Below, piece by piece: positions 60,790 to 64,000 of a stretch of DNA of 64,000 bases. This DNA comes from Haemonchus contortus (taxonomy: Eukaryota; Nematoda; Chromadorea; Rhabditida; Trichostrongylidae), in contig LS997566.1 of the NCBI GenBank assembly GCA_000469685.2, positions 25,442,432 to 25,506,431 on the forward strand. Reading direction: 5' to 3'. The notes below the pieces were generated by a model, which ran no database searches, had not been told where the DNA came from, and worked only from the letters and a program-made list of their open reading frames with translations. Within the stretch, counting starts at the first letter, position 1. Each line of letters begins with the position of its first letter. The translations under genes were made by a program, and so were the position numbers.

Positions 60790-61340
60790 TTAACCAGTGT
60801 ATTGCCCATCGTTAGCTACAACTCCTTGCCATCTTTCTGGTTTCTTGTTGTCTCCGGGTCCAAAAAAGTCTTCATCTTTTGAAGCAATCCTGTTATCCAC
60901 CCATTTTCGCACTTCTTCGGCATTCCGGAAGCGTATATCTGCCAAACTGACTTGCATGGACCGGAATAGGTGGTAGTCAGAAAGAGCAAGTTCCGGAGAG
61001 TATGCGGGCTGAACAAGCTGATCCCGTCCAACAACTGCAATTTTTTTAAAGGACATTCTTCGCAACATGGGGTCTGGCATGCTCGTGGTGGAACGGCACC
61101 TCATGATATTTTCTTGCGATTAAGGTGAGCTGTTAGGTGAGAGCATCCTACAAACTGTCAAGTTGGTGTTCGTGGTGGTCAGCAGTAACAGCTTCGTTCG
61201 GGCTCAGCAGGTCATAGTTCAAACACCCTTTTGATCCCACCACCGAATGCACGCACAGCATTACTTTTTGGCAATAAACATTCCGCTTTCGTTGCAAGCC
61301 CTCGAGTGCAGAGAAACTATCTCAGCAGGTCAGTTCAGAT
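60790..61340 (-). mobile_element. Mariner transposase remnant C (C-terminal part)
   Basis: - strand pieces in order: 'LLSPNEAVTADHHEHQL' (about 61190), 'HHEHARPHVAK' (family HDNARPHVA), 'VQPAYSPELALSDYHLFRSM' (the third catalytic D is retained in SDYHLF), 'WVDNRIASKDEDFFGPGDN', 'ERWQGVVANDGQY'. At least two frame changes upstream. A different lineage from remnants A and B by sequence. Confidence 0.85.
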
Positions 61341-62267
61341 GAAGCTTATCCTCCATAGAAGCATCCGGTTGGCTTCAATGCCAGTTTTCTTGAAATCAAA
61401 CAGCAGGGGAAGGGCCCCCCGGGGAAACGGTTCATCGCGTTCCATGACCAAACATTCTGAGAGCAACAGGATTTTCAGGCAAAAGTGATCTATCTGCCCT
61501 TAAGTAAGTAGCCAATACTTTACCTTACAGAAGATTACAGGTTTCACCGATTAACCTCTAACATGCTTCGCGCAACGGCTCTTGGAATTCGGCGGCGGAA
61601 ATTAAGGCACACACCTAATATTACGGTTACCTAAGGAAAAGTCACCATTAGCTGAATTGAAGTGTCATTGATGTCCTATTGTGAGTCATGTTGAAACCTT
61701 AACCTCACCAATGAGCGTAAAGAATTCTTATTCATATAATTCGAATAACATGTATACATATAATTTATATGCATGTATACACGCCTGTTAGTCAATGGTG
61801 GAGCTAGTAACTTGTCCCCTCGTTATCGATCACCCCAGGACTCACTGATCCTGCAAGGCCATGTATTCTTGAGCCACACGAGTGCGTTCAACTCAAAGAC
61901 GTATTGTATATTATAGTTATACTTAACATTATTAAGGCAAACAAACACACGAAAATAAGTAAGCCTATAAGGTAAAATATAGGTTACCTAACGATTTACA
62001 TTCGATAGTAAACTTATAAGAAGTAGTAGCGCGCTCTCCTATTGATAGCAATGCAAGAATTTTTGTCTTCTTGAGATTATCGCTAAAAACTGTAAGCTCG
62101 TTGAAAATATCTAGAGCTATTTGTCCATATTGATTAGTTAATTACTGTGATAGTGAGTAAATCATGTCTTAACATGACTCAATACATCAGAAGTCGACCG
62201 GCCGACATTCTATCACCGCGGCCATCCTGAGCAGCTATCAAATCGTTGGCCGAAACAACGCGTGTTC

Positions 62268-62350
62268 AAGCGGCCAAATGGCGCAGTGCTTGCGTCTCAT
62301 GTCTGGTCTCGACTGGGATCCGTTTGAGTTCGGATCCGCCATCGTGCAGT
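62268..62350 (+). mobile_element. tRNA-like SINE head
   Basis: A-box-like TGGCGCAGTGC at 62278 and B-box-like GAGTTCGGATCC about 45 nt later. A 7-bp stem GGATCCG/CGGATCC surrounds the second box. The cloverleaf does not close, so this is not a working tRNA gene. Confidence 0.45.
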
Positions 62351-62599
62351 GTTTGCAAACGCTGGAACAACATCGTTAGCAAGCAATGTGCGCTCCTCTG
62401 AGGTAATTAGGCTGGTTCTTAAGGTCAAGGCCTCCTGTTCCCGTGCAATGGGGAGCTGGGGGCCAATAAAAATAATGGATTTCGAACAAGCAAAACGTTA
62501 GGTTGCAAGCGATTTGCAGTGGTTTCAAGTAGGTTTGGTACTCAAAGTCGAACACCGGTTCGCCGTTTCTTTCTGCCAGTTGCATACCATTATGTGTCA

Positions 62600-62833
62600 A
62601 TGGCTGCTTTCATAGTCCGTCGGCCGGCGTGCCGGCGGAGGCAGCGCTAAGGGGGGAGGAGGGAGGCAGACAGTGTAAGGCAAACAGTCCACGCCCCTTC
62701 AAGGGGCTGAAAACAAACAACCTTCAAAGGGTCGTGGACTGTTTGCCTTACACTGTCTGCCTCCCTCCTCCCCCCTAGCACTGCCTCCGCCGGCACGCCG
62801 GCTCGCCGGCCGGCGGACTATGAAAACAGCCAA
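62600..62833. mobile_element. GC-rich foldback element, about 105-bp arms
   Basis: Left arm 62600-62703 and right arm 62721-62833 are near-identical inverted copies ('GGCAGACAGTGTAAGGCAAA', 'CGGCGTGCCGGCGGAGGCAG'). The right arm has an extra 8-9 bp of CGCCGG type. The loop is about 17 bp. Low arm divergence points to recent origin or gene conversion. Confidence 0.9.
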
Positions 62834-63185
62834 TAGGTGCGCTATTGAATGGGCACGGCTGTAGTGAAGGTGATGGGCCAAGATCGATGGCGAGGGGTCA
62901 ATTAATGCTGATCACGTATCTGTGACTAGACCCGTAGGTATTCCTTGAATCACATAAACAAAGCTTTCAAATTAGTGAAAAACTGCTTCGTTTTTTATGA
63001 GATGAACCACCGAAAAAACTGGCGATTTCTCGAAAATTGGTGATTTAAATCACTGCCTTCAGCTGGGACTGTTCAAATTCTATCATGAAGGACATCAAAA
63101 TGTACACGACTCCTAAATTATGGGCCATATAAGCCTTTAAAAACTTGAAACGAAATCTTCAACTGAAGCGGAGGGCTCACGATAG

Positions 63186-63818
63186 TGTTATGTTGTCGGC
63201 AAAGGCCGAAGAGAGAGACCGCACGGATGGGCGACCCCCTAAACGCAAGGCGTACTAAAGGTGATCATAGGAGGTCAGGAAGTGATCGCGCGGGAAAGTG
63301 AAGGTATCGAGTAGGGTGGTTGAGTGAGTGAGGGTGTGGACGGGGTGCTCGTCTGAGGTGAGGTCTCCCCTCATCTCTTCTCTGTGCGGCCTTTGTGGCC
63401 AAGTCATTTGTTGAGGGCCTTTGTGGCCAATCCCTATTTGAGGGCCTGTGTGGCCGTAGCTAGATAGTCGTAGGGCCTTAGTGGCCAGAGCTAGCCTTAG
63501 TGGCAGGAGTGGTAGCGGCTTAGTGGCCGAAATTCAGCGTGGGTCCCGAGGTAACCCTTAGGGACAATTGAGTTGGAGAACCCGATACCAGTACGAGTGG
63601 GTTCAGGGGACCGCCGCCACGAACTCTCTCTTCGACTACCTCGCAACGCAAGCGAACTGTGGGAATTGATCTAAACTTTGTTGTTAATTTGTTTTCTTTT
63701 GCTGTGTATTAATTGTTCTGTGTTTTTTGAATAAATTTGTTCCAACTCTTCTCGCGAATCCCGTTGATCTAGTGGTGCACTCCACATCTACCTCATACGA
63801 TTGTGATCTTACCGTACA
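63186..63818 (+). mobile_element. Putative 5' LTR of a BEL/Pao-like retrotransposon
   Basis: A TG...CA interval of 633 bp (TGTTATGTTG ... TTACCGTACA), with AATAAA at about 63730 and a pyrimidine-rich stretch, is followed at once by TGGGGGCCGAACCGG. That string resembles the primer-site context (GGTGCCGAA-ACCCGGG type) after BEL/Pao 5' LTRs, as I recall it. The LTR contains six copies of GGCC-TTNGT-GGCC. The internal region continues past base 64000, so gag-pol cannot be checked; a solo LTR plus unrelated flank is the alternative. Confidence 0.5.
63387..63530. repeat. Array of GGCCTTNGTGGCC units
   Basis: At least five units of the form GGCC-N5-GGCC: GGCCTTTGTGGCC twice, GGCCTGTGTGGCC, GGCCTTAGTGGCC and CGGCTTAGTGGCC, spaced 25-40 bp apart. 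Each is an imperfect palindrome. Confidence 0.85.
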
Positions 63819-63836
63819 TGGGGGCCGAACCGGTCG
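63819..63836 (+). other. Possible primer-binding site of the LTR element
   Basis: TGGGGGCCGAACCGGTCG begins with TGG right after the proposed LTR end, as expected for pairing with a tRNA CCA end. The matching tRNA could not be identified. Confidence 0.35.
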
Positions 63837-64000
63837 TGATTGGGTAGTGCCTGGAGTGTATATATCGTGACGTCATATTGATTATTGATTGAGTGGCGTG
63901 CCAGACGAAAAATATCCGTATCTGGTTGTTTCTCTTTTGCGCGTGAATCGTTTAAATCGCGATTTTTTTGTTTCGTCTTTTGATTTCGTGATTGAATCGC

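Noticed and set aside
62699..62881. - strand 60-codon frame
   Set aside because: Product of the GC-rich foldback arm.

Overview
The window reads as nuclear DNA of a parasitic clade V (strongylid or hookworm-like) nematode. The evidence is small exons joined by 50-1,800 bp GT-AG introns (many only 50-110 bp, with TTTTCAG-type acceptors), decayed mariner transposases, a hookworm-type LINE ORF, a tRNA-headed SINE family and several foldback elements. No bacterial-style operon, rRNA, CRISPR array or complete tRNA gene was seen. Coding models were built by hand from open frames, splice motifs and reading-phase continuity; no alignment or transcript data were available, so exon edges are predictions.

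Region 1 (1-8.4 kb, + strand): the 3' half of a WDHD1/AND-1/CTF4 replication-adaptor gene. Eleven phase-consistent exons cover the end of the SepB domain, the helical segment, a disordered tail and a C-terminal HMG box, ending at a TGA at 8418-8420. A degenerate duplicate of one exon lies in an intron, and a SINE sits in the last intron. Region 2 (8.4-14.5 kb): mostly non-coding, with a perfect hairpin, copy 1 of a short TIR element and a foldback element.

Region 3 (14.5-24.2 kb, - strand): a roughly 20-exon gene for a single-pass membrane protein with a signal peptide, CUB-like modules, an LDL-receptor class A module, one transmembrane helix and a cytoplasmic tail. This is the LEV-10/SOL/Neto/MIG-13 layout of receptor-clustering or auxiliary proteins. 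It carries an in-frame TGA in one otherwise open exon and a mariner relic in an intron.

Region 4 (24-35 kb): SINE copies, decayed unrecognised coding sequence on both strands (27.4-28.8 kb + strand, 29.9-31.0 kb - strand), and the C-terminal part of a LINE reverse-transcriptase polyprotein at 32.57-33.26 kb. Region 5 (35-48.7 kb): a 504-bp element with 168-bp terminal inverted repeats, copy 2 of the TIR family, a diverged 1.1-kb tandem duplication (40.5-42.7 kb), a perfect 21-bp hairpin and a frameshifted pseudogene (44.5-45.1 kb).

Region 6 (48.7-51.8 kb): a candidate - strand gene (four exons) divergent from a compact + strand two-exon gene with TATA box and AATAAA; neither product is recognised. 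Region 7 (51.8-64 kb): two adjacent mariner fragments, a long TG microsatellite followed by seven same-strand TGATAA motifs, copy 3 of the TIR family, a third mariner remnant, a tRNA-like sequence, a GC-rich 230-bp foldback, and at the right edge what looks like the 5' LTR of a BEL/Pao-like retrotransposon whose internal region runs off the window.
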